The notes under the pieces: model-generated
Databases searched by the model: none
What the model saw: only the letters and a program-made list of their open reading frames with translations
Told to the model about the DNA's origin: nothing
Source of the DNA: Liquorilactobacillus oeni DSM 19972
Lineage (GTDB): Bacteria; Bacillota; Bacilli; Lactobacillales; Lactobacillaceae
DNA length: 64,000 nt
Direction of reading: 5' to 3'
Assembly (NCBI RefSeq): GCF_001436275.1
Contig: NZ_AZEH01000039.1
Span: 301,336-365,335, forward strand
Position numbers and translations under genes: made by a program
In this document: positions 44,901 to 52,740 of the stretch, in pieces
How the letters are laid out: every line of letters begins with the position of its first letter
Position numbering within the stretch: position 1 is the stretch's first letter

Positions 44901-45621
44901 CTACAACCATGAAAACTTGGGTAAAGTTTGATAACGGAAAGTTAAACTTTTCAACTAAATTCATTACAATGCTTAATGAAATAATGAATGAAACTCCTAC
45001 CGAAAGTAATGAAATTATTGGAGTGATAGGTGAACGGAAAACTAATGCCAAGATAATAAAGATAAAGATGATTGTAATTAATTCTGTCTTCTTTAAACCC
45101 TGCTCAGTTTCCTGAATGAAGTCATCATTAAGAATATCGCTTCCTGTCACATACGTTTTTACGCCTTGTGTCTTAGCACCTGCAGACAATTTAGCAGTCA
45201 TCTTTTGAACCGTCTGTTTCTTGTCAACCATCAGCTGTACAAGTTCAGTTGATTTGTCTTTTGAGATCAACTGTTTCTTTGTCGCTGAACTATCATTAGG
45301 TGCTGTGATTGCTTTGATTCCATACTTATTTTTATTATTTTTAAAATGGCTAATGGTCTTTGTGATGTCATTTTTTTGTGTCGCTGTTAATGGTGAATCT
45401 CCATTATTAAAGACTAAGACTACCTGCCGTGTATTATTTTGCTTGCGGCCCCAATCATCCTGAATAACTTGTGCGACCTGGCTTTTAGCACTGCTTGGCA
45501 GCTTTGTCTGACCCTTGTCACGCACTAACTGGCTAACGTTAGGCAACAAGACAATTGCAGTACACATAATAAACAGCCAAACAACCGCTTGAATGATGAA
45601 TTGCTTTTTACTCCCCTTCAT
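41947..45621 (-). CDS. giant MMPL-family RND exporter with coiled-coil loop
   Basis: A 1224-aa membrane protein with two MMPL halves: segment 1, an outer domain, six segments (TELITIIFIFIILALVFRSP, FGIGTDYNILLFDQF) and the same again at the C-terminus (GVDYSIFLMMKYREF). Between residues ~465 and ~945 the second outer loop is replaced by a long Gly/Ser/Gln/Asn-rich coiled coil with repeats such as SGLSKIGSGL and LQQGTNTYTNG, as in YhgE/Pip-like proteins. GAAGGAG precedes the ATG. FarE-type fatty-acid exporters are MMPL proteins controlled by a divergent TetR repressor, as here. Confidence 0.92.
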   Translation of the reverse strand: MKGSKKQFIIQAVVWLFIMCTAIVLLPNVSQLVRDKGQTKLPSSAKSQVAQVIQDDWGRKQNNTRQVVLVFNNGDSPLTATQKNDITKTISHFKNNKNKYGIKAITAPNDSSATKKQLISKDKSTELVQLMVDKKQTVQKMTAKLSAGAKTQGVKTYVTGSDILNDDFIQETEQGLKKTELITIIFIFIILALVFRSPITPIISLLSVGVSFIISLSIVMNLVEKFNFPLSNFTQVFMVVVLFGIGTDYNILLFDQFKEELSRDDNVLNATKNALRIAGRTILYSGSSVLIGFSALGLANFSVYRSAVGVAVAVAILLLVLLTLNPFFMWILGRRMFWPTKNFGSGNSSRLWHGISLHSVRHPFIALLIVAIVGVPFLLTYDNQLNYDTLAELNDSIPAKQGFRVVQKHFSKGTAEPSTLYIKTNRPLNNEKDLKELDALTKRLKKISGVKTVASVTQPGGAEISSLYVNKQLKTVTNGMDSASSGLSKIGSGLSSADQQLGNANLQQGVNGAQKLASGTNTLKNGSQQLESGATTLANGASALQQGTNTYTNGINTLSSALNTLNSKQAQISSGVGTLNNGVSKLQNGSQQVAAGLQELQSKVNAASSTGDTSQIQELKSKLGQLNSAMAELEKSTGSSTSLPDMNGIKTTADALTASSTSTENDAKNLQGVLEDLQKKGSDSATQQAMLSQIFDAVAKSGTALNNSQKVALSTVMGSIMENNNQQLKGASEAAEKLQTDLAALSTNGTDLTKELGQLSALSSQLTKLSDLNKLAANSIQANNASMQALDKLSQAVQGMQQIKGALNGSAGQTGLTSGSQQVASGLDQLSSGTAEMSSQLSQYTNGVATITAGANKLSANSASLTNGTAQLAAGNNQLAAKQSELTAGLSTVNNGQATMVTSLQGLVGQMQTLKNGLGAASTGTQKINQGVGTANNYLTKLKNSAAAKVYYVPKSVLNGKEYQQSIDNYMSGNKHATKMTIVLNENPSSANAMDKVSSIQNQVQKSLKGTALAGATVAIGGETSTVNDLHKTASNDFLRTASIMLIGILIALMVITRSVLQPFYILGTLLLSYVMALSITKLISSVVLGQSLLTWNTPFFGFIMLIALGVDYSIFLMMKYREFAKISGTPIVRIVRAAAVIGTVVLSAAIILSGTFAALIPSGVLTLIQVALVVIIGLIILVFAIPTIIPSLIRLTYPLDDKMENEEKFKEAVEKKEKRKKDK

Positions 45622-45661
45622 GACTTACTCTCCTTCTAACTTTTTGTTATTACACCGTGAC

Positions 45662-45723
45662 ATCATTTAAACAATGTGTTTAAATGATATTAATATGTTA
45701 GAATAAAGAAAAGTATTTTTCAA
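45662..45723 (-). promoter_or_regulatory. MMPL promoter with perfect 27-bp TetR operator
   Basis: Reading leftward: TTGAAA (45723-45718), 17-bp spacer, TAACAT (45700-45695). Directly downstream, covering the start site, ATCATTTAAAC-N5-GTTTAAATGAT (45662-45688) is a perfect inverted repeat. Position and symmetry fit a TetR repressor site controlling the MMPL gene and possibly the divergent tetR. Confidence 0.88.
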
Positions 45724-45804
45724 CCGACAATTATCTCAAGAATGTTTAAAAATAAACGCTTGCTGAAAAAATGTTTAATTTACCGTATAAAGGAGAAGTG
45801 TTAT

Positions 45805-46383
45805 ATGCCTGGAACCAAAAATAATCGCCGAGTACAGATGACAAAACTTATAATCCAAAGCAGCTTAATAGAATTGTTGAAAAAAAAATTGCTTAGCGCA
45901 ATCACTGTTACTGAATTATGTAAACTTGCTGACGTGAATCGTGCCACTTTTTATGCTCATTACCAAGATATCCCTGATTGCATGCGTGCCATGGAACAAG
46001 AAACCACTCAAAAATTACTAACCATTATTAATAGAAGAACCAGTCCGGATTCACTAAAGAATGTTTTGACAAGTATTTTAGAAGTTGTGAAAAAAAGATC
46101 TGCTGTTGCTCTTTTCGTATTAACTGATGACCCTAAGTTTTTAACAGAATTCTTAACTAATGCCAAAAGTGAAATTTTAAAAAATGACCAAGAAATTCAA
46201 GACTATGATTTCAAAAATAAAGCAGAGGAACATTATATGTTTGAATATTGTCTTAATGGAATTATCGGTTCAGTCAGATACTGGTTGAAAACCGGGCTTA
46301 AAGAATCACCTGAAGAACTTGCAAGTTATATTTATAAATGGGGATACGGTAGGAATGGTCTGCACTTTAGCAGCAAAAATTGA
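45805..46383 (+). CDS. TetR-family repressor of the MMPL exporter
   Basis: A 192-aa TetR/DhaS-like regulator: the HTH spans about residues 22-55 (KLLSAITVTELCKLADVNRATFYAHYQD) with a short C-terminal ligand domain. The ATG at 45805 has AAAGGAG 8-9 nt upstream; 21 codons upstream in frame precede that site. It is divergent from the 1224-aa exporter, with the 27-bp operator between them. It likely derepresses the exporter upon binding its substrate (inference; FarR is the nearest characterised parallel). Confidence 0.88.
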   Translation: MPGTKNNRRVQMTKLIIQSSLIELLKKKLLSAITVTELCKLADVNRATFYAHYQDIPDCMRAMEQETTQKLLTIINRRTSPDSLKNVLTSILEVVKKRSAVALFVLTDDPKFLTEFLTNAKSEILKNDQEIQDYDFKNKAEEHYMFEYCLNGIIGSVRYWLKTGLKESPEELASYIYKWGYGRNGLHFSSKN

Positions 46384-46395
46384 TTTTCTAAAATA

Positions 46396-46455
46396 AAAAG
46401 CCCAGCTTGATGTAAAAGCAGATTCACGTCAATGCCAGGCTCTATTTTTATAGAA
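46396..46455 (+). terminator. terminator after tetR
   Basis: AAAAAGCCC-AGC...GAT-GT pairs imperfectly with AC-GTCAATGCCAGGCT, followed by CTATTTTTAT. Confidence 0.65.
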
Positions 46456-46560
46456 AAATAAGTTGCCGAAATTCTGGCAACTTAACTGCAGCTCTTTTGT
46501 CTATGATAATTTTAAAATGAAGATGAAAATAATATATGCGGCCTTAGCTGTAGCATTAAA

Positions 46561-46767
46561 CTACTCAATCCTGTTAAAAATCACATATTGATTTTTAAGT
46601 GAAATTTTGCTGACCGTATATCCATAACGTAATAATTCCCTTTTATAGCTTAAAAAGGAATGATCCAATTCAATGCCAGCGATCTTTTTTATTTTAGCAA
46701 AGCTAAGCTTAATCTGAGGTTCTGTCCTATCATGAAAGTACATCCACAAAGCATCGTATTTGCTCAT
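46561..46767 (-). CDS. small DUF7662-like protein
   Basis: A 68-aa cytosolic protein: MSKYDALWMYFHDR..IKLSFAKIKKIAGIELDHSFL..YGYTVSKISLKNQYVIFNR. The spacing of KYDxLWxY, LSF..I..I.G and the final VxFxR resembles the DUF7662 small-protein fold; no function is known to me. The ATG at 46767 has AAAGGATAGAG upstream, and the ATG 21 nt further out overlaps it. It is monocistronic. Confidence 0.65.
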   Translation of the reverse strand: MSKYDALWMYFHDRTEPQIKLSFAKIKKIAGIELDHSFLSYKRELLRYGYTVSKISLKNQYVIFNRIE

Positions 46768-47225
46768 ATTCTCTATCCTTTCATTCAAATAAAAAGGAAC
46801 TCTGGAAATCGATTTGTTATTTTTGCAGCGTTAATTACGCATTCTATCCCTTATTCGAACAATTACTTTATTTAATTTTCAACGTTTAAGCTGCATTCTC
46901 TATTCAATTCATTGAATTTTGGCAACAAATATAAATAATTACATGTTTAACTAAATTATATCATTTAATTTCATGTTTCATTAAAATAAAACATTTTATT
47001 AATACAAAAATAAGAAAAGCAGCTCCTATACAAAACAGGGCCGACCCAAAAATTGTGTTTTGGTCGTGGCCCTGTTTTGTATTATCTTATAGTTTTCATA
47101 TCACTGTACTTCCCAGCCTTTACACTAGTGATTCATGTCACACTTTCTAAAATCAGCAGCATATAATAAATATCTGTAAAAAAGCGACACTGCTTATATG
47201 CACTCCATCCCGATTTTAAAGAATT
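46768..47225. other. 458-bp intergenic region
   Basis: AT-rich, with no gene. It contains the palindromic terminator at 47029-47082. Between 46870 and 47020 only A/T-rich sequence is seen. Confidence 0.5.
47029..47082. terminator. long palindromic terminator
   Basis: TACAAAACAGGGCC (47029-47042) and GGCCCTGTTTTGTA (47068-47081) are perfect arms, with inner GACCCAAAA/TTTTGGTC. The form matches the terminator half of the dispersed repeat cassette. It stands 144 nt left of the permease stop at 47226. Confidence 0.75.
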
Positions 47226-48812
47226 CTATTCTAAATTATTTTCCTGTTTGTCTGCTCGTTTTCTTGTTCGGTTATTAACTTTTTTGGCTTGTTTAAAATA
47301 TTTAGTAAATAAACGGCTTTCTGTGCCCCAATGATAGAAAAATAAGGAAACGATAATAACTACTAGAAAATCATACGGATAGCCAATAATTCCTAGTCCG
47401 TTAAAATCTTTACTGCCGATATAAGAAATCAGCGTTAAAAAAATCAGATAAAAAATCATCCACAAGCTCCCTGCAATCTGCTTTTTTGTTTTAGCCCAGT
47501 CAGTTTTCCATTCATAATAAACATAAAATGGTAGTCCAATCAAGATAACAAGAATTACTTGAATAGTTGTCGGCCACATGGCCCAATAGACAGCTAAGGA
47601 TGATAGCACAAAAGCTAAGGGTGCCATGAATTTTAAGTTGGAATTTCGAACTGGTCTATTAAATTCAGGTGCCATCTTACGAAAGGACACTACAGTAACC
47701 GGGCCAGTCAAATAAGCAATCAATGTTGAAGTTGAGATTACACTAGCCAATGTTCCCCATGAACGAAAAACAGAAACTAAAACCATACTTAATAATGAAT
47801 TAGTCACAATCGCTACCCTAGGAATCCCAAGTTTTTTATCAATGTGGCCCAAAAAATGCGGCAAGTGCTTATTATCAATCATGGCTGCCAATGCACGGCC
47901 TGTTGAAGCCACAAATGAGACTCCTGTTCCAAAAGGAGACACAAACGCATCCATATATAAAAGAACCGAGAGCCAGTGAATGCCTAACAAAATAGCTAAA
48001 TCTGCAAAAGGTGAGCTGAAGTTGATCCCATCCCATCCTGTTTTTGCAATCATCTGTGGTGATAAGGAGGTAATGAAAACTGTTTGCAAAAGAATGTAAA
48101 TTATTGCACTTATCAATAAGGAAAAAACGATTCCTCTTCTAATATTCATTTTGGGATTTTCTATTTCACTTCCCATATTGATTACTGTCTGAAAAGCATT
48201 AAAAGAGAAAATAATTCCTGAAACTGTTGTTGCCTTAAAAATTGCAGCAGAACCATACGGCATGAAAGTTTGCAAATTATTTCCAAAATTACCAGGGTGA
48301 AAACCTGAAAGAAAAAGCATCAGAATTGTTAATAACGGCACACCAATTTTAAAAATAGAAATAAAACTAGTAAACTTCGTCAATAAAGAAACAGACCAAT
48401 AGTTGAATAGTGTAAAAATAATTATGAACAAGAATACAATCAAAAGCCCGGCAGTGGTAATCGTACCATCGCTAACAAAAGAGTGGGTGAATTTTGCCCA
48501 TGACCAAGGCCACGAACCCATATATTGAACGGCTGCAACTGCTTCAATTGGAATTAAAGTGATCAATGAGATCCAATTTGCCCATGATGCAATAAAACCC
48601 AAAAGTGAGCCGTGTGTATATTGTGCATATTTGCTCATTCCCCCAGATTCAGGCAGCATTGTACCTAATTCAATGTAATTGTATGCAATCACACCAATAA
48701 TCACTGCTCCGATAATCCACGAAATAAGTGCCGCTGGTCCAGCAACTTTGGTTGCTTCCCATGAGCCAAAAAGCCAACCGGAACCGATAAGCGAACCTAG
48801 ACCCAACATCAC
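47226..48812 (-). CDS. APC-superfamily amino-acid permease
   Basis: A protein of at least 528 aa with ~12-13 membrane segments: VMLGLGSLIGSGWLFGSWEA is the unwound segment 1, and MLPESGGMSKYAQYTHGSLLG and NMGSEIENPKMNIRRGIVFS are family motifs. It imports amino acids or related compounds with protons. The start is uncertain. The only Shine-Dalgarno sequence (AAAGGAG, 48863-48869) lies before an in-frame ATT at 48849-48851, giving 13 more residues (INEKNKKISLFSL). The listed GTG at 48812 lacks a site. Confidence 0.8.
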   Translation of the reverse strand: MMLGLGSLIGSGWLFGSWEATKVAGPAALISWIIGAVIIGVIAYNYIELGTMLPESGGMSKYAQYTHGSLLGFIASWANWISLITLIPIEAVAAVQYMGSWPWSWAKFTHSFVSDGTITTAGLLIVFLFIIIFTLFNYWSVSLLTKFTSFISIFKIGVPLLTILMLFLSGFHPGNFGNNLQTFMPYGSAAIFKATTVSGIIFSFNAFQTVINMGSEIENPKMNIRRGIVFSLLISAIIYILLQTVFITSLSPQMIAKTGWDGINFSSPFADLAILLGIHWLSVLLYMDAFVSPFGTGVSFVASTGRALAAMIDNKHLPHFLGHIDKKLGIPRVAIVTNSLLSMVLVSVFRSWGTLASVISTSTLIAYLTGPVTVVSFRKMAPEFNRPVRNSNLKFMAPLAFVLSSLAVYWAMWPTTIQVILVILIGLPFYVYYEWKTDWAKTKKQIAGSLWMIFYLIFLTLISYIGSKDFNGLGIIGYPYDFLVVIIVSLFFYHWGTESRLFTKYFKQAKKVNNRTRKRADKQENNLE

Positions 48813-49014
48813 CAGGCTAAATAAACTGATCTTTTTATTTTTTTCGTTAATAAAATATTCACTCCTTTAAAATTTGGCAATACTGCTTATTATAACATAA
48901 GTTTAAAAACGTTAATTTACGTCCTATTTTAAAACTTATTTACACTCAATTTAAAAAAAGCCATAATTCAGCTTGCTGATAAGATGCAGTAGTTCATACA
49001 AAAGTAATTAAAAA

Positions 49015-49062
49015 TAAGAGATCTCTGTAAAAGCAGCGGATGCTTTTTACAAGAGAACTCTT
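49015..49062. terminator. intrinsic terminator of the epoxide hydrolase
   Basis: GTAAAAGCA and TGCTTTTTAC pair around GCGGA, extended by AGAGATCTCT/AAGAGAACTCT, with flanking A/T tracts. Confidence 0.75.
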
Positions 49063-49077
49063 TTTAAAAAGACGAGC

Positions 49078-50211
49078 TTATAGTAGTTTTTGTGCAAATT
49101 CAGCAAGGTCATCCGCATATTCCTGCGGATTTTCCCATGCTGTAAAATGTCCCCCTTTCGATATTTCTGTCCAATGAATCAAGTTAAAATGACTTTTTAC
49201 CCAGTCTTTTGGAGGCAAAACTAGATCTTCGGGGAAAATACCCATACCAGTGGGAACTGCAATTTTATCAATTGCCGGCAAGAAATGGCTATTTTCATAA
49301 TAAATTCTGTTTGCTGTAGAAATCGAATTGCTTATCCAGTAAATCATAATGTTCGTTAAGACATCATCCAATTCTAACTGTGTATCGTTACCGCTCCAAG
49401 TGTAGAACTTTTCAAGAATCCAAGCAGCCATTCCAGCTGGAGAATCAGCAAGTGCAAAAGAAAGAGTTTGTGGTTTGGTAGCTTGGATATTGATATAACC
49501 AGTTTCTTTATCCATCCATTTCAAAGTTTTATCTTGGTAATCGTGTTCTGCTTGTGTCAGCTGTTTATTTTTAGGAGTTAACAACTCCCTAATTAAACCA
49601 ACGTCGTTAAGATAAATTCCTAACAGATCAGCAGGGAAATTAACGGCTAAATAACGGGAAATTCCCGAACCAAGGTCCCCACCTGCTGCAATATACTTAC
49701 TAAAACCTAATTCTTTGGTCATTAATTCGTGCCACAAATTTGCAATTGTTTTATTATTAATTGATTGTTCTACCTTAGGATAGTTGGAAAAGCCAAAACC
49801 AGGAAGAGATGGTATGATGACATCAAAAGAAAATTCTTGTGAAACATTCAACTTTCTTTTTTTAGTTAAAAGCGAAACTACTTTAGTATATCTTAAAAAA
49901 CTGTCAGGCCACCCATGTGTGAGAAGCAGAGGAATCGAATTCTTACTTTCACCACGCTCATAAATAAAATGAATCTCAAAATCATTTATTGCTGTCCGAA
50001 AATGGTTGAATTGATTAAGCTTGTCCTCTTCTTTCTTCCAATTATAATCTGTACTCCAATAAGAGATCACTTTTGTGAAGTAGTCGGCCTTTATACCCAG
50101 ATGCCAATCTGTTGCACATAAACTTGAAGGAAGCAACGTTTGTCTGAGACGCTTTTTGAGAAAAACAAGTTCTTCACCTGGAATATCAATACTGAGAGGC
50201 TGTATTGTCAT
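49078..50211 (-). CDS. epoxide-hydrolase-family alpha/beta hydrolase
   Basis: A 377-aa soluble hydrolase with the N-terminal EHN extension of microsomal-type epoxide hydrolases (residues ~1-100, WKKEEDKLNQFNHF). HGWPDS forms the oxyanion hole (about 98-103), AAGGDLGSGI carries the nucleophile Asp (about 178), and GGHFTAWENP the catalytic His near 355. Tyr residues for epoxide protonation are plausible but unplaced. It may open epoxides or act on a juvenile-hormone-like or lipid substrate. It is monocistronic, with GGGAG before the start. Confidence 0.88.
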   Translation of the reverse strand: MTIQPLSIDIPGEELVFLKKRLRQTLLPSSLCATDWHLGIKADYFTKVISYWSTDYNWKKEEDKLNQFNHFRTAINDFEIHFIYERGESKNSIPLLLTHGWPDSFLRYTKVVSLLTKKRKLNVSQEFSFDVIIPSLPGFGFSNYPKVEQSINNKTIANLWHELMTKELGFSKYIAAGGDLGSGISRYLAVNFPADLLGIYLNDVGLIRELLTPKNKQLTQAEHDYQDKTLKWMDKETGYINIQATKPQTLSFALADSPAGMAAWILEKFYTWSGNDTQLELDDVLTNIMIYWISNSISTANRIYYENSHFLPAIDKIAVPTGMGIFPEDLVLPPKDWVKSHFNLIHWTEISKGGHFTAWENPQEYADDLAEFAQKLL

Positions 50212-50544
50212 ACTTCTCCCTCACTTTCATTAAAGCTCACCATGGTGGGTAGTTAAAAAAATTTTTTTGCCAACGTTAAGTCGTTTCAAGTTTCACTACT
50301 CTGATTTTTATAAGAACTAACATAATATTCCAATAAGATTTTTCTTATTTATAGCATACAAGACTGTTTACAGCAATGAATGCGCTTATCCTTTTTGTTT
50401 GTTGTTATTTAGAAGTATTATGGAAAATAAAAAGCTGCTTTCATTTTTAAAAAGAAAGTTGCTGAAAAAAATTCTTTTTGCTCTTGATAAAAAATTCACA
50501 TACTTCTATACTAAAAATGTATTTAATTTTAATGAGGTGATCTG
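50212..50544. other. 333-bp region between divergent genes
   Basis: Holds the promoter at 50484-50512 and a modest A/T-flanked hairpin near 50430-50470 (AGCTGCTTTC/GAAAGTTGCT). Nothing else is recognised. Confidence 0.45.
50484..50512 (+). promoter_or_regulatory. sigma-A promoter of the YagU-like gene
   Basis: TTGATA (50484-50489), 17-bp spacer, TATACT (50507-50512). GAGGTG follows before the ATG at 50545. Confidence 0.7.
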
Positions 50545-51084
50545 ATGTTTCAATTTTCAAAACCCAAAGCTCCATTTAGTGCAATTGCATTAAAAAGTAT
50601 TTGGTACGGTTTTATTGCTGGTATGATTTCAGGGATGGTCAAAATTGGCTGGGAAGCACTTTTGCCGCCACGGACTTTAGCACGCAATGCCACAAATCCG
50701 CCTCAGCATCTACTGGAGCAGTTTGGGATGTCACATGCCACAACACATGCATTTGTCTACTATTCTACAGATCAGAAAGTTTTTTATGTTGCTCTTATTA
50801 TTCATTTTGCTTTCTCGATCGTCTTCGCTGCTTTATTCCTATTTCTAGCACAATATTGGAGTAAAGTTACTCTTTGGCAAGGTGCTGCTTATGGGATTGC
50901 TATTTGGATAGCATTTCATATAATCATCATGCCAGCGATGGGAACAGTTCCCGCACCATGGAACCAACCTTTTGATGAACACTTCTCCGAATTCTTTGGA
51001 CATATCGTCTGGGCATGGTCCATTTACGCTGTAGGATACTTTCTTGCTGGTAAGGATAAAAAGCATACTCTTGAGAATCTTTAA
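50545..51084 (+). CDS. YagU-like (DUF1440) membrane protein
   Basis: A 179-aa inner-membrane protein with about four segments. It shares LPPR after segment 1, LWQG before segment 3 and SEFFGHIVWAWSIY near the end with E. coli YagU, a protein linked to acid resistance. Its function is unknown; the acid link is carried over by homology only. It is monocistronic, followed by the palindromic cassette at 51106-51275. Confidence 0.85.
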   Translation: MFQFSKPKAPFSAIALKSIWYGFIAGMISGMVKIGWEALLPPRTLARNATNPPQHLLEQFGMSHATTHAFVYYSTDQKVFYVALIIHFAFSIVFAALFLFLAQYWSKVTLWQGAAYGIAIWIAFHIIIMPAMGTVPAPWNQPFDEHFSEFFGHIVWAWSIYAVGYFLAGKDKKHTLENL

Positions 51085-51105
51085 AAATCAATTTTTTTAA
51101 AAACA

Positions 51106-51275
51106 AAAGGGAATATGCCAACATTCGTTATTTCCCGGGCATTAACTGCGAATTACTAACATAGTTAAGTGGGAATATTCGGCTATATGAAACGATGTTA
51201 ATTCGTATACTATCAAGCTAAAACAAGAGGAGTTGGACCAAAATATAATTTTTGGCACAACTCCTCTTGTTTTTT
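51106..51275 (+). repeat. partial element copy plus terminator cassette
   Basis: GCATTAACTGCGAATTACTAACATAGTTAA (given here as two parts: GCATTAACTGCGAATTAC, TAACATAGTTAA) matches the inner arm and tip of the full copies. GATGTTAAT then a perfect hairpin, AAACAAGAGGAGTTG (51221-51235) with CAACTCCTCTTGTTT (51258-51272), ends in T6. The head arms are degraded. It terminates both the YagU-like gene and the convergent acetyltransferase. Confidence 0.75.
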
Positions 51276-51786
51276 ATTTTCTCAATCTTTTTTCAAAATA
51301 CAAAAGAGCATAGGAGAGTTCTTTCTTTTGAAAAGCATTGTCTTGTTGCCTAATAAAATGAAAACCGTTATTAAGCAGAATTTTCTTAGAAGCGATATTT
51401 CCAGTAGTGCACGCACCAATTATCTTTTTCAATGAATAAGTCTTGGAACCATAATCAATTAGGGTTCTTGCAGTCTCAGTTCCTAATCCTTTTCCCCAGA
51501 ATTCTTCTGCCAAAGTATATGCCAGCTCAGCTGAAGCTGTTTCTTGTTTAACAATGAGCTAACAATTTCCAATCAACTCATTGGTCCTTTTTAAATAGAC
51601 ACCAAAAAAATCTTTTTCTTGATTATGTTTCATAATGAATTTAAGAGCTTCATCTGCATTTTTGAACGCCCCATGTTTCGTGTACTTAACCACATGTGGA
51701 TTCTTAAAAATCTGGTACTCCTTACTTGTTAATTCAACTGGAAGAAATGCAAGTTTAACCCGTTCTCCATAAACTTTTTCTGTCAC
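51274..51786 (-). pseudogene. GNAT acetyltransferase with one in-frame amber codon
   Basis: A GTG at 51786 (AGGA 9 nt upstream) opens TEKVYGERVKLAFLPVELTS...ELIGNC, then TAG at 51559-51561. The same frame runs on to LIVKQETASAELAYTLAEEFWGKGLGTETAR...YFEKRLRK. Changing this one codon (for example to CAG) restores a normal ~170-aa RimJ/RimL-type N-acetyltransferase with the acetyl-CoA motif WGKGLGTE. The lesion sits between the two halves of the fold. Confidence 0.88.
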
Positions 51787-51825
51787 TATGATCAGTCCTT
51801 TCTTCTCACGGAACCTCAGAAAATG

Positions 51826-51945
51826 TGCCAATAGCCGTTAGACTTTGAGCATTAACTGCGAATTACTAGTCAAATTTAGACATGGAAACTGCAAGAAAAT
51901 ACAAAAAACTGAGTTAAACACTAATTTAACCCAGTTCCATCAATT
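51826..51945 (+). repeat. truncated element copy with terminator
   Basis: TGTGCCAATAGCCGTTAG and GCATTAACTGCGAATTACTA match the 5' half of the full elements. The 3' half is lost after CTAGTCAAATTTAGACATGG, where the downstream cassette (AACTGCAAGAAAATACAAAAA) and a hairpin CTGAGTTAAA/TTTAACCCAG begin. It separates the acetyltransferase remnant from the HAD gene. Confidence 0.7.
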
Positions 51946-51964
51946 TACCTGATACGTTTTTAAG

Positions 51965-52606
51965 TTATTCCAAGTTTAGCAGTTCTGGAACTTGTGAAAC
52001 CAAGTAATCTGGACTCTCGTTTTGTAAAAGACTGCGTTCATGTGCTCCCCAAGTAACACCACAAGTCCGCACTTGTGCAGCTTTTCCCATTTGAAGATCA
52101 TAAATTGCATCACCAATCATAATGCACTCCTTTTTAATTAGTTTATAGCGTGCTATTAAATTCAGGATACCATCTGGTGCCGGTTTAAAATGTGCAACCT
52201 GATCAGAACCACAAACACTTCTAAAGTATTGTGCAATTTCTAAACGTTCAAGATTGCGTTGCAATGCTACTGAATGCTTACTGGAAACAACAAAAAGATT
52301 TTTTCCATCAGCATAAAGTTGTTCCAAAACATCCTTCATCTTAGGAAATAAGGAAAGGCTGCTCAATTCAAGATTCTTATAATGTTTACGGAAAGTAATT
52401 AGCAATTCTTCAAACTGAGCATTAGAAAATTCTCTATCCGACATTTTTCTAAATGAAATTTCAATCGGAATGCCCATATAATATTGAACCTGCGCTGCAG
52501 AAGGCTGCTTTAATTCAAAATCACGAAAAGCAGCCTGAGTTGCAAGGACCCCGGTTTTTCCAGAATCTGCCAGTGTTCCATCAAAATCAAAGATAAAGTT
52601 TTTCAT
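51965..52606 (-). CDS. HAD hydrolase, phosphoglycolate-phosphatase-like
   Basis: A 213-aa cytosolic phosphatase with a helical cap. Motif I is DFDGTLADS (residues 7-15), motif II VVSSKHSVAL (about 105), motif III Lys in HFKPAP (about 140) and motif IV MIGDAIYDLQMGKAA. It resembles Gph/PpaX-type enzymes acting on phosphoglycolate, pyrophosphate or sugar phosphates. It lies after the Lsa-type gene on the same strand but 134 nt away. Confidence 0.9.
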   Translation of the reverse strand: MKNFIFDFDGTLADSGKTGVLATQAAFRDFELKQPSAAQVQYYMGIPIEISFRKMSDREFSNAQFEELLITFRKHYKNLELSSLSLFPKMKDVLEQLYADGKNLFVVSSKHSVALQRNLERLEIAQYFRSVCGSDQVAHFKPAPDGILNLIARYKLIKKECIMIGDAIYDLQMGKAAQVRTCGVTWGAHERSLLQNESPDYLVSQVPELLNLE

Positions 52607-52740
52607 TAATTTTCCCCTGCTAATTTATATTTTCATTTTAGTATAGTACAAATTAGCTCTTAATACCTCTGTTCTTGAGAATAAAGTATTTAATAAACTG
52701 TTTCTCGCAGGCAACAATTGATTTGCCATGGCTTGAACGT

